Assembly: GCF_027580225.2 (NCBI RefSeq) | Contig: NC_073352.2 | Location: 3,164,501 to 3,228,500, forward strand | DNA length: 64,000 nucleotides | Reading direction: 5' to 3' | From: Misgurnus anguillicaudatus | Lineage: Eukaryota > Chordata > Actinopteri > Cypriniformes > Cobitidae | Shown here: positions 22,990 to 35,283 of the stretch, one piece after another | Position numbering within the stretch: position 1 is the stretch's first letter | Layout: every line of letters begins with the position of its first letter | Notes under the pieces: model-generated | Databases searched by the model: none | What the model was told of the DNA's origin: nothing | What the model saw: only the letters and a program-made list of their open reading frames with translations | Position numbers and translations under genes: made by a program

Positions 22990-23420
22990 GATGCCATAAG
23001 AGGCCATGGGATTGCCGCTTAGGCCATAGAAGGCAGCAATATGCCCCAGAGAGATAGGCTGGAGAGATAGGCCGCATAGGCCGTAGAAGGCAACGATATG
23101 CCTAGTGGGAAAAAGCCACATAGGCTTTAGAAGGCAACGATATGCCAGACAGAGATAGGCCGCGCAGGCCACAGAAGGCAATGATATGCCTAGTGGGAAA
23201 AGGCCGCGTAGGCCTTTGGAAGGCAACGATATGCCAGAGAAATAGGCCGCGTAGGCCGTAGAAGGCAACGATATGCCTAGTAGAAAAAAGCCGCGTAGGC
23301 TTTAGAAGGCAACAATATGCCAGACAGAGATAGGCCGCGCAGGCCATAGAAAGCAACGATATGCCTAATGAGAAAAGGCCGCGTAGGCCTTTGGAAGGCA
23401 ACGATATGCCAGAGTGAGAA
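22990..23420. repeat. Minisatellite of 44-bp monomers in an 87-88-bp higher-order unit
   Basis: About ten monomers share GGCCGCGTAGGCC and GGCAACGATATGCC. Two variants alternate, one ending ATGCCTAGTGGGAAAA and one ATGCCAGAGAGATA, so the period is 43-44 and also 87-88 bp. Each monomer contains the near palindrome GGCCGCGTAGGCC. Long minus-strand frames here only reflect the repeat. Confidence 0.85.
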
Positions 23421-23681
23421 ATGATATAAATGGCAAAGGCCATGATTTAGCATGGTTAAATACACCACCACCACCAGTAGTTTGCTTAAACATACCTTGA
23501 TTATTGCTTGCCATTATTGAATTGAATGTCATAGTGTTTTCCTGCATACGGTGAAATTAGGAGCGCGGCTCCTGATGAAGAGAGACAATTGATGTATGCA
23601 TGCTTTTATATTGTCATTATAAAAGTAGGGAGAAGATTAGATGGTTACAAACAAATCTGACTGATGCTAAAGATTGCACGG

Positions 23682-23998
23682 TGTCTGTCGTGTCTTGGGT
23701 TTCCCCAGTCTTGTACTCTTTAGTTGAAGTTCTGTAATGTCATCCATGTCTGTAGTTCTTGTAGTTCGTTGGTCCTTGTTCTAGATTGTTTCCCAGGTGT
23801 GTCTTGATATCTTGTTTACCCACATGAATATACAGTCCTTGTGTTTCAGTTGTCCTTTGTCGATTATAGTTAGCCGTCATCACTTTTTAGTCCTGTATTC
23901 TGGTCTTCATTCTGGTTCTGCTTTGTGCACTTTTGGGTTTAAGAAATAAACCATTGCATTTGGATCCGTTGCCTTGTCTTGCTTGCTTCGCCATGACA
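23682..23998 (+). repeat. Solo LTR (317 bp)
   Basis: Starts TGTCTGTCGTGTCTTGGG, holds AATAAA near the end (23945-23950) and finishes CGCCATGACA. Flanks CACGG and CACAG suggest a 5-bp duplication with one change. No internal sequence remains. Confidence 0.65.
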
Positions 23999-24003
23999 CA
24001 CAG

Positions 24004-27000
24004 ATGATTATATAAAATTCTCTGTTTACGATGTAAATTAAGACCCCCCAAAAACTGAAGAGCGGTATCAGTAGGGTTGTGCAGTTGATAGATGGACGTA
24101 CTCCGAAAGTAATAGCCTTCTAGATGAAAGTTTACAGCTTAAATTTTGACTAACCATAATAGCATGATTAAACATAACAGATTTGTACAAATAGTCTTAC
24201 ATGATATGTACTTAAGAAGTTCTGAATTATTTGTTGAATGAAGATCCTCCGCCACACTGGCATTCAAGAAACGATCGAAGTCCGCACCACACACGACCGC
24301 AAACGTGAAACGTGACAACCTGCGTGCACGCCGCAAGTGCGCACGGCCCAATACTAACGAAAGCTTATTTCTTGTACATGTAGCAATAATGCATGTTCAA
24401 ATCCTTGCAGCGTTTGCGATTAGAGTTCCTGGAAGTCGATAAAGAGCCCTGGTGGTATTGCAGGCACTGAAAATAAAGCACTTATAGAACTGCATGCCCA
24501 TAGTCTGTGTAAAAACATGTATATAGTTTTAAAATAGCTTGCCTCATGTATGCAGCCGTGCTGTTATAATGTGTTAAAATCCTAGCAGCCAGTGTAATGT
24601 GGTTATATGGAAAGTTGATGCATGTTTCGCAATTTTCTCGAGGATGCAGAGTAGTTGGATTTTACGCATCTAATTCCAGACAAAGTTCCTTGTAAAGTTA
24701 TCATTTAGAATCATAACTGCATGATTTTTGGCTTTCCCAGACGAAAGATTCCCATCGTGAAACAGTCATTATGATTTCTATGATCGTGGCTCTTCGTTGG
24801 TGGTACAGTGTCGTACGGTGGGAGAAGTTCAAAGACATACGTTTTCCTGGTCTTGCGTCCAAGATAGCCTACAATAGTTTTCTGACAGTGTCAGAAATTC
24901 AGCATGATCACCGCACAATGCGTTTGCTGCTATAATCTTGTCAGAGTGCAAAAATCCTGTGGTGTATTCCAGGCTTTAAACAGAACATAGAATTAAATTA
25001 GAAACAAGTTATTTCACATGCATTCCAATTCTCCAGTCATGTTGGAATTCATTAAAACAGCATATGACGATTAGAATTAAATAGTTGAAACACATAAGAT
25101 AATCGAACACCACTATATTCGAACATAACACCACTCGAAGAAATATTTAGACATTATTTCCATTGGGTTCCATGCTAAAACAAGAAGGAATTGTGTTTGT
25201 ATCCTGTATAGCTGGTGGCACCACCATTGCGGGCGAAACATACGTTGCCAACGTTCAACAGCACTTTAAATAGGAATTACGTGATGTGATTTAAATCCAG
25301 CAGTCACATTACATCTTCAAACCAGTATCCAGACATCCGCTGTAGCCTACCCATACGCATATTCTGTGTGCCTGCGTCGCAAATAAAGCACAATGCACTT
25401 AATGGTTTAAACTGATGCAACCTGTTGTATTCTTAAAGAGGCAAGGCGCGCGTTTTTCAACTTTAAGTGAGGTCTACTGTATACCAACAAACTCGACATG
25501 AGGGTTTACAGGCTCAACTTTTGTTGAGACATCCGCAGAATGCACACCGATCAAAACAACGGCAAGCCCTCAGGAATAACACCAATGTACGTTTTAATTG
25601 TATTAAATACACCACACAACCTCAGCTCCGTCTCCATATTGCGCTGTAAGACATAGTCATCGCCATCTTTCGGTTGTAAAAGCATGTAATGTGCACTATC
25701 AGCCAATCCAGTATAATGAATAAGAGAGCTTACCTTAGGAGAAGATAATCCAAATAAATAGATGGGATGTTCAACGCAACCGAGCTCGGATAAGAAGTTG
25801 ACTGAGATCTGGAATAAAGTCTCATTTGAAAAGTACAGTTAAAAGTTAATGCATTCTCGTACTTTGTACATGTGCATAAATAACTGAAGATCTTAAAGCA
25901 CAAAGCTTTAGATGGAAACATTTATGCTGAACCCCGTGCTCAAAAAAATTGACAATATGCATTACTGTTGCCATTCGACCACACACACACACTTACGATT
26001 TGCTCAGCAACAAAATGTGTGCTTGAAAACTTTACGCTGTATGACCAGGATTTATTCTCCAATGATATATTAATGGTGTGTCCTACCATAAGATTTAAAG
26101 TTCGTAAAATAGCGTATCACCGTATCCTTAAAGTCTGTAATTAGGGTCAGGTGAGTGAAGATCTAACGTGAATATTTGCATTTGATATGAACAGTTTGCA
26201 TGAATACTGTTAGGCATTAAGCAACTTGCATTGTAGTACCGTAGCAGGTATAGGACGTTGCAAGAACCTGTTACATGAATAAATAGTACCTTATATTATT
26301 GATGTTTTAGGGAAACACTGAAAGGGACAGTTCAAATGAAGCTCGTATACTTTGCGCATTCCTTATTCCAATGAAACACACGAACATTAGACCGCGTCAT
26401 TTGCCTGTTTGCAGCATGTCATGCATACACGCCGTATTTAATGTGTGAAATTTTCGCGAGTAATAGTCGTTCATCCAAGTCGATTCCATGTCTTTGCTTC
26501 ACAAAACATTCGCGTACGGTTGAAAACCAATATAAGCGGAGCATTTGGTATTGTAGACGAAAGACAAAGATCCTGTGATGAGGGAGATAACAAGCTTCGG
26601 CATTCTTCCAAACCCGTGCAGGTGCAGCGCTTCGCCAATCACTGATGATTTCTGACATCTGCTGCGGGCGTTCAGAGTGTGTGACAGTCAATATTAATAT
26701 TACACTTTACAGATCATCCAAATGTTCCTGCACTGTTCATAAAAAGAAACGGCCTGTGGTATCCTTCTCTGTGTACTGCAGGGTTACACACTTAAGGAAG
26801 CTTGCAGACTTCCATTTTTAAGTCTTTAACCTTCTGTGAGAGCTCCTCGCGATGTTGCATGTGAAACGAAACGAGATGAGAAAATCCCAGGAAAACAGTT
26901 CGAATGCCCGATAAAATCACTCAACATTTAAATCGGCGTGATTCGGGTAACTAACGCTTTAGTTAGCATTAGCATATGCACTGGACATCGAGCGTGTAAA

Positions 27001-27175
27001 TGCTGGCATCAGTATCTGCGAACGCAAAGACAGGTGAGTACGAGGCTTATATACTCTCAGTATCAGGGGTGATTGATTGCGCCTTGTGAAATGAATGACG
27101 TAACATTCGAGTTTCCTGGTAGAACTTGCGCTTTGCTACGCTAAGCTAACATTTCTCAATTCCAGTCCTTAGCAC
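24004..27175. other. Long stretch with no recognised gene
   Basis: Mixed AT-rich DNA with several CpG-bearing patches (24240-24360, 26400-26660, 26930-27033). I find no domain-bearing frame. One possible first exon ends at 27033 in GACAG|GTGAGT; if translated from 27000 it would read MLASVSANAKT. I cannot support a gene call. Confidence 0.35.
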
Positions 27176-28035
27176 TATTCGGACGAGATTAGTTTTCCAA
27201 ACTACGTTTGAGTTTCAACGTGTCCCCCAGGACGTCTGTGATTTTATGTACCGATTCGGACGGGATTAAAATGATGCAGGCTATTCCAGAGATGGGAGTG
27301 TCTGTTTCATGCATTTGGGCGTTGCAGTAGCACGTGCTCTGGATACGCGTGTTTGTAATGTTTAATATTTTTGCTTTAAATGTAAAATTATGACAGAACA
27401 TGTAATTTATTCATTTAATTTTAACAAATCAAAATAAAATATACAAATCCCACTAAAGTAACGTTAAGCTACGTGTTTCATATAACTGTCTGCTTAATAA
27501 TAAATAATAAACACAAAGAAATGAAGAAATAATGATTAATAAAATGTAATATATTTATTAATTAACATTACCATTCCGGAGTTGAACAACTTTGAACGGA
27601 GTTTCTTATAATGTTAATGATATTACAGTGTTTAGTCTTAACAGTGTATGATATCCAGTTCGTCTTGATTTAATTATTTTTTTTTGCCGAATGCGAAAAA
27701 AAAATACATATCTGAATGAATGGGACTCAGGAAATACAATATACGCGCATAAGTAAGACCTTACGGCAGATCATGTTGGCCAAAAACACGAAATGAACCG
27801 CGTTTTCAAAAGATATTGCGGGCAAACACAGACATTTGCATCCGGACGGGATTAAATTTCTCAGAGGACTTCTGAGTTCGGCGAAAAAAAGTAGGTAAAT
27901 TGCGCTGGAATTTTTACGGAGGTCGTCAGAGAAAAACACAGACATGGCCGATTCAGACGGGATTAAAAACACAGAGGACCTCTGAGAAGCATGATTTTCT
28001 CAGAGGTCCCCCTGTAAAACTAGTCCCGTCCGAAT
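27176..28035. mobile_element. DNA transposon without coding capacity (about 860 bp)
   Basis: Inverted ends TATTCGGACGAGATTAGTTT and its complement near 28010-28035 (CTAGTCCCGTCCGAATA). The motif CGGACGGGATTAAA recurs internally at about 27256, 27844 and 27950, perhaps subterminal transposase sites. Confidence 0.65.
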
Positions 28036-28044
28036 ACGGCTCCT

Positions 28045-28235
28045 GCCCCCCCAGAACATTTTAGATGTTTTAGATGTTTTTATATACAGTATATTAAAAC
28101 ACCTGATTCAGTTTATCAGCTTGATAGTGTGTTAATTAAGGAGCCTGATGAGTGAAATCAGGTGTTTCATATAAGGAGACATCTAAAACATTCTGGTAGG
28201 AAGGGCCCGAGGACTAGAATTGGGAACCACTGCCC
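28045..28235. mobile_element. Worn hAT-type MITE related to 18382-18585
   Basis: Shares ACACCTGATT, CAGCTTGAT and GGAGACATCTAAAACATTCT and ends GGGAACCACTG. The left end is degraded. Confidence 0.6.
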
Positions 28236-28360
28236 TAAATATTTGACACATCATCTTATACTTATATACAGTTTTTAATACTACATACACTTTTTCTGTA
28301 TATTCTGGTTGAATTCTAATAAAGAGACTGAGAAATAATTATATATGATCACTATACAAT

Positions 28361-28991
28361 TAGTGATGGGGAAATGAAGCTTCAAATGAAGCACCGATAC
28401 TTCTCTTACTGTTTCGAACCATGATTCGAAGCCTCAACGAGGGTGTCGAAAACAGCGCCATCTTTTGGTTAATAAAACATATAGCAGTTGCTTCTGGAAA
28501 AAGCTTCGTCAATAAAGCAACAAGCTGATGAAATTCAGATGAATATTAATATTATGTGTACAAATAAAGCTTAGACAAAGTGTCTGTGAATGGTCAATAT
28601 AATAAATGTATTTACTGATTAAAGTGTGGCAATAACTTCCAGTAGGAGTTAATATTTATATGATTCAATACTGTATTGTACAGAATAATGTTCACAGGCA
28701 TATAATAACACACACGCACACAAGTATAAGTAAATACAATACTATATATACAGTATTATGTGGGACCAAAATGTGAATAAGGCAAATAACTCATAAAAAA
28801 CCTCTAGGGTTCGAACCTTCTGACACGCAAAGCGAAGCGAGCACGTGACTAAGCAGAAAGTGAAGCTTCGTTTGTCATTGGTCACGTGATTTCAACGTTA
28901 ACAACACAAGCTTCGAATCAAAGCTTCACCTGGCACGCCCACTTTTGCTCGACACAAGCTCCGAAGCCTCGCTTCAAATGTAACATCACTA
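28361..28991. mobile_element. hAT non-autonomous element (631 bp)
   Basis: Ends TAGTGATG and CATCACTA; a perfect 8-bp duplication TATACAAT lies at 28353-28360 and 28992-28999. Inside, AAGCTTC / GAAGCTT motifs recur near both ends. No transposase. Confidence 0.88.
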
Positions 28992-28999
28992 TATACAAT

Positions 29000-29979
29000 T
29001 GCAAAAACAACAAATCTAATGGTAGCCTTTTGCACAGTGCTATATATGAACAAAAAAAAGTTTATTTGTGTGTCCCAAATTGGCTAAACAGAGAGAATCT
29101 TTCTATTGGATTGTAAACATGTCTTGATGCTCTGCTATGGGTTGCTATGGTCACAGGAGGCCTTGTTCTTCACCAAGGTGTTTATTTCCATTTGGTGGGA
29201 GTTCTACAGACAACCTGAGGTATTTGTAGTTATTCTAATGAAATTTAACTAGTTATTGTGTGTCTAATCTGTTCCAGGTGCTAGGCTACTTTGAGATTTA
29301 AGAATATTAAGCTTTATCCAAACTTGCAAGAGTGTTATAAAAACCAATGTTTTATAATTTTAGAACCATTTCAGAAGCATTTAAATGTACAAACTGGACC
29401 AATAAGATGTTATTTGAATTAATTAAATTTCAAATTCATGTTACAGTTAATAAAGATTACATTATGTTGAGTCTGAGGTATTGAAGAAAATTGTATCTAT
29501 CACAAGTGCACTTGAATGCTAAAGGACACGTGCTGTAACTCTCTGTGACATACTGCTTCAAAGACTGAAGAATTCATTGGAGAGGTGAATGGATGAACTG
29601 ACAGGTGCCACAGCCAGCTCTCCTCATCAGTTCAAGTGTTTATCCTGCCAGCCCAGAGCCTGTCGACTGGCCGTCAAATGTTGACAAGTCCCCTGACTGT
29701 TGACCTGCCGCATGCTCCTCTCCGGGTTGACTTCAGCACTAGGCAAAAGTAGTGATACTGACAAATAACACTTCAAAGCACTGAGGGCTAGAAGTTCTGT
29801 CTAAACACTAGCAAACCTGCTCCATGTTACATGCTTTTACACTACATCAGGGTATGTTGTTTAAATCATATAGTCAGTGTTTATAGAGTTATAGAACAAG
29901 CATTCTTCTAAGCATTTAACTTACAACTTGCAATTTCGATTCATTTATGTTGTATGTGTACGGCACTTGAGTCTTTCTA
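29000..29979. other. Spacer with a balanced-composition patch
   Basis: 29570-29750 has more even base composition and no repeat signature (CAGCCAGCTCTCCTCATCAG, CTGTCGACTGGCCGTC). It could be a conserved non-coding element. No gene seen. Confidence 0.3.
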
Positions 29980-29987
29980 ATAATGAC

Positions 29988-31540
29988 CATGGGCGGCGCT
30001 AGATGTGGGCTAGCGGGGCTTGAGCCCCGGACCTATTTTGTAAAGCCCCGATTGTTATAATATGCGCGTTACTAATTTAATCTGTTAAAATATTTTCTAT
30101 TATTACAGCCGAACTGTAAATCTCTTGTCAAGAACTGTCAACTTCCTCGTATGATTATTTATGTAAACATTTAAAAACGCGTTTTATAGACCTTTCTTTT
30201 CCCTTCTAAAGCGCGTGAGAGGTGACGGCGAGTAAACTGAATGCGTGATCGGATTTAAACAGCTCATATGCACCACACGTCAATTATAACATTGCGACCA
30301 TGCAATCAGTTAATCTTGTCAGGACTTTGGAGTTTTCGTCTAGAGATGATCTGTTACTCTGTCTGTAGGGTTACTCAGCTGTTACTCAAAGAGCTGCGCG
30401 GGGTTAGTTCACGCCAAGTCAAAGCTTACACCTCATATACTGTAGAGATGGAGTCATCAGTGCCCAGGTTAAGAAAAGAGAAAAGAGGAAAGAGGAGAAA
30501 AGTGCAAAAAATAAAAGACTGTATGCTATGAAGCTCACTCATCTCAATATAAGAATTGTATGAAGTATATATCATTATGTTGCTTGCTGTGTCTGTGCTG
30601 AAGTTACACATAGAGAAGTAGCCTTATATTCATTTTTACAGAGATTGAACATAACCAAATCAAGTCTGTAACTTTAAAAACTCCTAAATAAATCAAAAGA
30701 TAAACACTACCTGGTTGCAGAAAATGTATAATCATTCATTCATTCATACTCAGGAATTAAATGTGTTAGTTTAGTGCCAGGTGTTAATATAAAGTTATTT
30801 AAGATAAGGTTAAGAAAATGTTTATACTGTTAAATATACAGTGCAATATATACAGTGCTTTCTGTGGTAAATAATAGAAAAATATGTAATTTACAGAAAT
30901 ATTGTGTATTTTATGTTAAAATAGCTTTGCAGCCCTGCAACGAGATATCCAGGAACATATCCTGGATGAAATTTTATTTTTTCTGGATGAATTAAGAGAT
31001 GAGTGTGAAAGGGGTGAAAATATGACATTAAAAAGAAATCCAACAAGAAAAATTAGTGTACATATACAATTAATATATTGTATATGTATATTTAAGATAG
31101 AACAGTTGTGGATAAAAATAAAGGAAAAATGAATTAAGTGGAGAGTAAAAAAGAGCCAATATGTTAAAAATAATCCTGTTGGCCCCCCTTTGACTTACAT
31201 TAGTCAAAGTCATAGGGGAGTAGTGTTAGGGTTACCAATATTTTTCAAAATATATTATTTTGTGTTCTGCAGAAGTCATACACATTTAAAATAACAAGAA
31301 GTGGAAAAGATGATAGAATTTTCATTTTGAGGTGAACAACTTCTTTGATATTAGTGTGAAGTGTTTTCAGTTTAACTGAGTGGAACATTGTTATTTTAAT
31401 GCACTATTAAAAAGTTAATCTGGCGAAAATAATATCACAAATGTTGATCATGTTTTAGCTATTAAAAGTGTATTTTTGACACATGCTTGGATGTCTTTGG
31501 GCTAAGCCCCGGATATCCACTGACCCTAGAACCGCCCCTG
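29988..31540. mobile_element. hAT non-autonomous element (1553 bp)
   Basis: Ends CATGGGCGGCGCTAG and CTAGAACCGCCCCTG are imperfect inverted repeats with the hAT CA...TG form. A perfect 8-bp duplication ATAATGAC flanks it (29980-29987, 31541-31548). A short CpG-rich stretch after the left end resembles a promoter; no transposase frame is left. Confidence 0.9.
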
Positions 31541-31548
31541 ATAATGAC

Positions 31549-32566
31549 TATGTGACTATGCCACAAACTTTCCCCTACAGGGACAAATAAAACTAAACTT
31601 AACTGAACAATCTCATGTTAATCTTAGAGTAGTATGGCATTATATCTCTGAAGGGTCTATCGTCTAATCAGATTTATAAAAGACAAATACAGCTGAACTG
31701 CTTCATTCCAAAAAAACAGCCAAGCTCCTGGGAGTATTTCAGAAAGAAGGTTATGTGACTTACCTGCGTACGTTTAACAGTAAGTAGCCTAATGTAGAAC
31801 TCGGCTTGGCACGATGCGGCTCTGCTTGTTTTCATAAGCTTTTCCACAATTAGTATTGCTTCAGAGTGGGTGGGATTGTAGACTTTTTTCACAGTTGCAC
31901 CGTGTCTGCCACAACATTATTGTAAACGTGAAACAAACAAATAGACAACATGAGAACAACTTTAAGTTTGAGTTTGGATCTAATATTAGATGCCCTGCTC
32001 CCAGTATACATTTAACTATGGTGGCTCTATTTCAAATACTGTTACTGTACTTAAGTAGATTTTTCTGGTATCAGTAGTTTACTTTGCTATTTATTTTTCT
32101 GACAACATTTTACTTTTACTCCTTACATTTTTTCATAAATATCTGTACTTTTTACTTCTTAGATTTTAGGCTCGTTACTTTAGTTTTAATCTGTATTTTT
32201 TTAATAAAAAAAAATTCAGATTTGTCTTGTTCTCAACTGCAATCTCTCCCAATGGTTTTCATTAGACTTCAATAAGACATGAAATATGAACAAAATAAAC
32301 CAACATCCCAAAAGTTCATGAAAATAGTGTCCTAAGTAACTTTCTAATTTTGCTAGTTAATGCTAGAAGACCACGTCTCTGTGTGAATTTATTATTTTGT
32401 AGAAATCTGAGTATAAAACAAAGTGTAAGAGAATTAAAATAAATTGGTAAGGAAGTCAGAGTTGTCTTAACACGTGTAACGTTTTGTTTAAAAAAAATCT
32501 TGAAATACATTATTATGAGAAGTGCCTTTCATCACAGACAAGAGATGAGGAATAATCACCTCCATT
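31549..32566. other. AT-rich spacer, nothing recognised
   Basis: T-rich runs and short frames without domain character. Confidence 0.4.
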
Positions 32567-32775
32567 TTATACATAACAGGTGAGAGTAGTAAGCTGAAAT
32601 CTTTCTGTATTAAAGCGGCTATTTTTTGTGATCCCATTTTTTGACATTTGGTTCGTTCGCTGGCGGTCGTGTGGGATCAGGGTGATGTTAGGCCCGCTAC
32701 GCAGCACGTTGGGTCTATGCAGCTCCTCCACAGCTACCCATTCTGCACTCCGAGGTGAGCACAGGTCTGAAAAAC
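32567..32775 (-). CDS. Possible isolated exon or gene fragment, unrecognised
   Basis: On the minus strand an acceptor TTTTTCAG precedes 32767; the open stretch reads CSPRSAEWVAVEELHRPNVL then RSGPNITLIPHDRQRTN. It is much GC-richer than its flanks and looks like globular coding sequence. No clear donor follows, and the frame runs on into AT-rich codons until a stop at 32567. I do not recognise the family; it may be a captured exon or a transposase piece. Confidence 0.3.
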
Positions 32776-33133
32776 ATACATTGGATAAATCCACTATTAG
32801 ATCGCAAGGAAGGTAGATTCACAGTAAACAGACAGTAGTCCCTTTCACACATACAATCTTTACTGGTAATTTACTGGTAAATTGCAGTTAACGTCATGTG
32901 TGAACAGAACGTTTCCGGTAAATCAGTGCTCCCAATTTACCAGTAAGACAGGTTGTAAGATTACCAGTAATTTACAGGTAAGCGCTATGTGTGAACGAAA
33001 AATATAGGATTACCGGCATTTAGAACAGACGACGTCAGACCGCGCTGACAGATCGGCAATCAGAACGTTTTTAAACAGATGATGCGTTTACCCCCGCACT
33101 GTTTACATTTGTTTCCACACCCATGCTGCTTAA

Positions 33134-34941
33134 AGCTCCAGTGTGTACTTTTTTTAGTTAATTCTTAGCAAAAATCCATGTGTTCTTTCAAAAGTATGTG
33201 CTCATTCATGTGTAATTACTTCCACCCCACTAATCAAAGTATTCTCATAAGTGTAGAATCTGCTATTTAAAATACATACCGTCGAGTCGCTCGTCTGGCT
33301 GAATCCATGTTGTGCCTCCATCTTTGAAATACATTTGCTGATGAGGGACATTCCTGAAATTCAAGCTCCGCCTTTCGCGCTTTCAGACTACACTCACTCT
33401 GGCCGCTAGCTGAAGCCTCCCGAGGTTGCATGTGTAGGCGGTATAAGTCATTAAGACAGTCTTTTTCGGAATATTAACAATTATAAAGCTGACAATTATT
33501 CTTAGTTAATAGTAAATTGATATAATATGCTTATGACTTGCGAATGTAATGCTCAGTTAATTTAAATAAACCAGGCTTGATGACGTATGTAGCCTGCGAC
33601 CTACGTAGACTGAATCCTTCGGATTTTACAACAGCCGAACACCGTGATGATCCCGCGATCTAATGCTTTGATTTGAGGCAGATTTGAAAGCCTGTTGAAG
33701 ACCTATTCTCAAGGACATTAAAACAAGTTGCCAAGGAAGCGAAAAGAGGATTTAAAACGACAACGTGACAGGAAAAACATCAAGACCAAAGTCAATATTG
33801 GAGTAATGTTAGTTTATGAGGCTCAAGGGACACAGCAGTTGCCTACTTTCTATCTTCTCCACAGGTAATTCAGCATATTTGTTTACATCTATACAGTCTA
33901 TGGTGTAAACTCAAAGTTCTATAGTTGCTTGCCTAACTATAGCATGGTTATGCATAACAGTTGTTAGTGTAACCACGCATGTGGTTTAATGTGTTCGAAT
34001 AGCCACACGCTGTCTCTCCGCCCATTTATGTAATCTGAGGTACTGAGATAAATGTGTTTTAAATCTTTTCTGATCTCTAGCACAAACACACAGTGACAGC
34101 GCTATTTTTAGCCTTTCATTGATTAAACGAAAGCGGCTGATCTGTGCGTCTTTCGTTTCATTTTACAAGCGTGTGAAAGTTGTGCGGTTTTTTTTCCACC
34201 AATATCAGAGAAAGCTCTTACATATACACGGACATGTAACGTTTACTTAACATAAGCATTGGACTCTGACATAATATTAGTTTGCGTCCATTTAAACCTG
34301 TCATTACTCCCGCTCATGATTAAATGAGAGAAGAGGGACTCATCCACAGACTATACCCTCAGTAATGTTAATCTGAAGAGAAGCGGTCGAAAATGGACAA
34401 AAAGAGATGGATTTACCCTTACGAAAATTAACCATGGTTTTACTCATAGTAATCAATTCACCAAAAAACCATGGTTACTACACTTTTACCACAATAAAAC
34501 CATGGTTAATTTCCGTAAGGGTAAATACCATGTGTAAACGTGATGTGTCTCTCTCATCGACTTGTGATTCGATCGACGAAAATATATCTTAATACCAAGT
34601 GTAACAGCCCCTAGGATATTTTTCCTCGCGTTGATGAAAAAGGAGTGTCTAAGCTACGTTTATGGTTGCTTTTTGTATGTGATTTAAAGCGGACATATCA
34701 TGAAAATCTGACTTTTTCCATGTTTAACATGAATCTGTGTGCTATGATGGATCACAGGCAAATTGTTCATTATTTGTTATTGCTTTTGCTTTGTACTGGA
34801 AGCCATGTTAACCTTGGCATGACACGGCCACCGTATGAGTTAAGACGCGTTCCGAATGGGGGGGGGCTAGAAAGTAATATTCAGTTGGTTGTCATATAGA
34901 ATTTTGCCGCTAGATGGGAGTAGATCCTACACAGTGGAGCT
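33134..34941 (+). mobile_element. TTAA-target transposon inserted in the 32838-35281 element
   Basis: TTAA at 33130-33133 and 34942-34945; inverted ends AGCTCCAGTGTGTA / TACACAGTGGAGCT. Comparison with 52920-53692 shows the pre-insertion site exactly. Near 33733 a plus-strand frame gives RKRKEDLKRQRDRKNIKTKV followed by NIG and, at 33862, a possible donor CACAG|GTAATT, resembling the basic N-terminal exon of some fish transposon proteins. No catalytic domain was found. Confidence 0.8.
34411..34526. mobile_element. Palindromic MITE (116 bp)
   Basis: Ends of about 31 bp pair almost perfectly: ATTTACCCTTACGAAAATTA ... TAATTTCCGTAAGGGTAAAT, each including ACCATGGTTTTA. Nested in the TTAA element. 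Confidence 0.75.
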
Positions 34942-35283
34942 TTAAAAGTCGAGCACAACTGAAGTTAACATCCACATTTCTTCAAAGTTGTTTAAAACAG
35001 CTTACCATCTGTTTGCCAAATTGCCGACGTCCTTAGTACACCCTCGGTGAAGCTAAGGTTCCGTTTGACGTCGCCTACGCAATGTTGTTTGGTCACGAGC
35101 AACTTCGCGACCGTTTGCCACAGATGTGAAAACAACAAAATACGGACCGACGATATTAAGTCATAACCCGCCATTGTGTACAAATACGACACAGAGCTCG
35201 CGGCCACGCACCACAGGTAACTTCCGTTTTCTCTCCGAGTTTAACAGAATTAATTTACCAGAATTATTGTGTGAAAAAGGCTA

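Larger units (their letters stand above)
32838..35281. mobile_element. TA-flanked DNA element, copy 1, split by a TTAA element
   Basis: Ends GTCCCTTTCACACATAC and GTGTGAAAAAGGC are inverted; TA lies on both sides. The interior matches the shorter copy 52920-53692, including ACTGGTAATTTAC motifs near both ends. Collinearity is broken only at 33134-34941, where another transposon sits. Confidence 0.75.

Noticed and set aside
22990..23420. CRISPR array
   Set aside because: Monomers are contiguous variants of each other without unique spacers, and the genome is vertebrate.
22975..23474. Repeated-peptide frames (GISLPSKGLRGLF-like)
   Set aside because: Product of a 44-bp minisatellite read in shifting frames; no stable period of three across all units.
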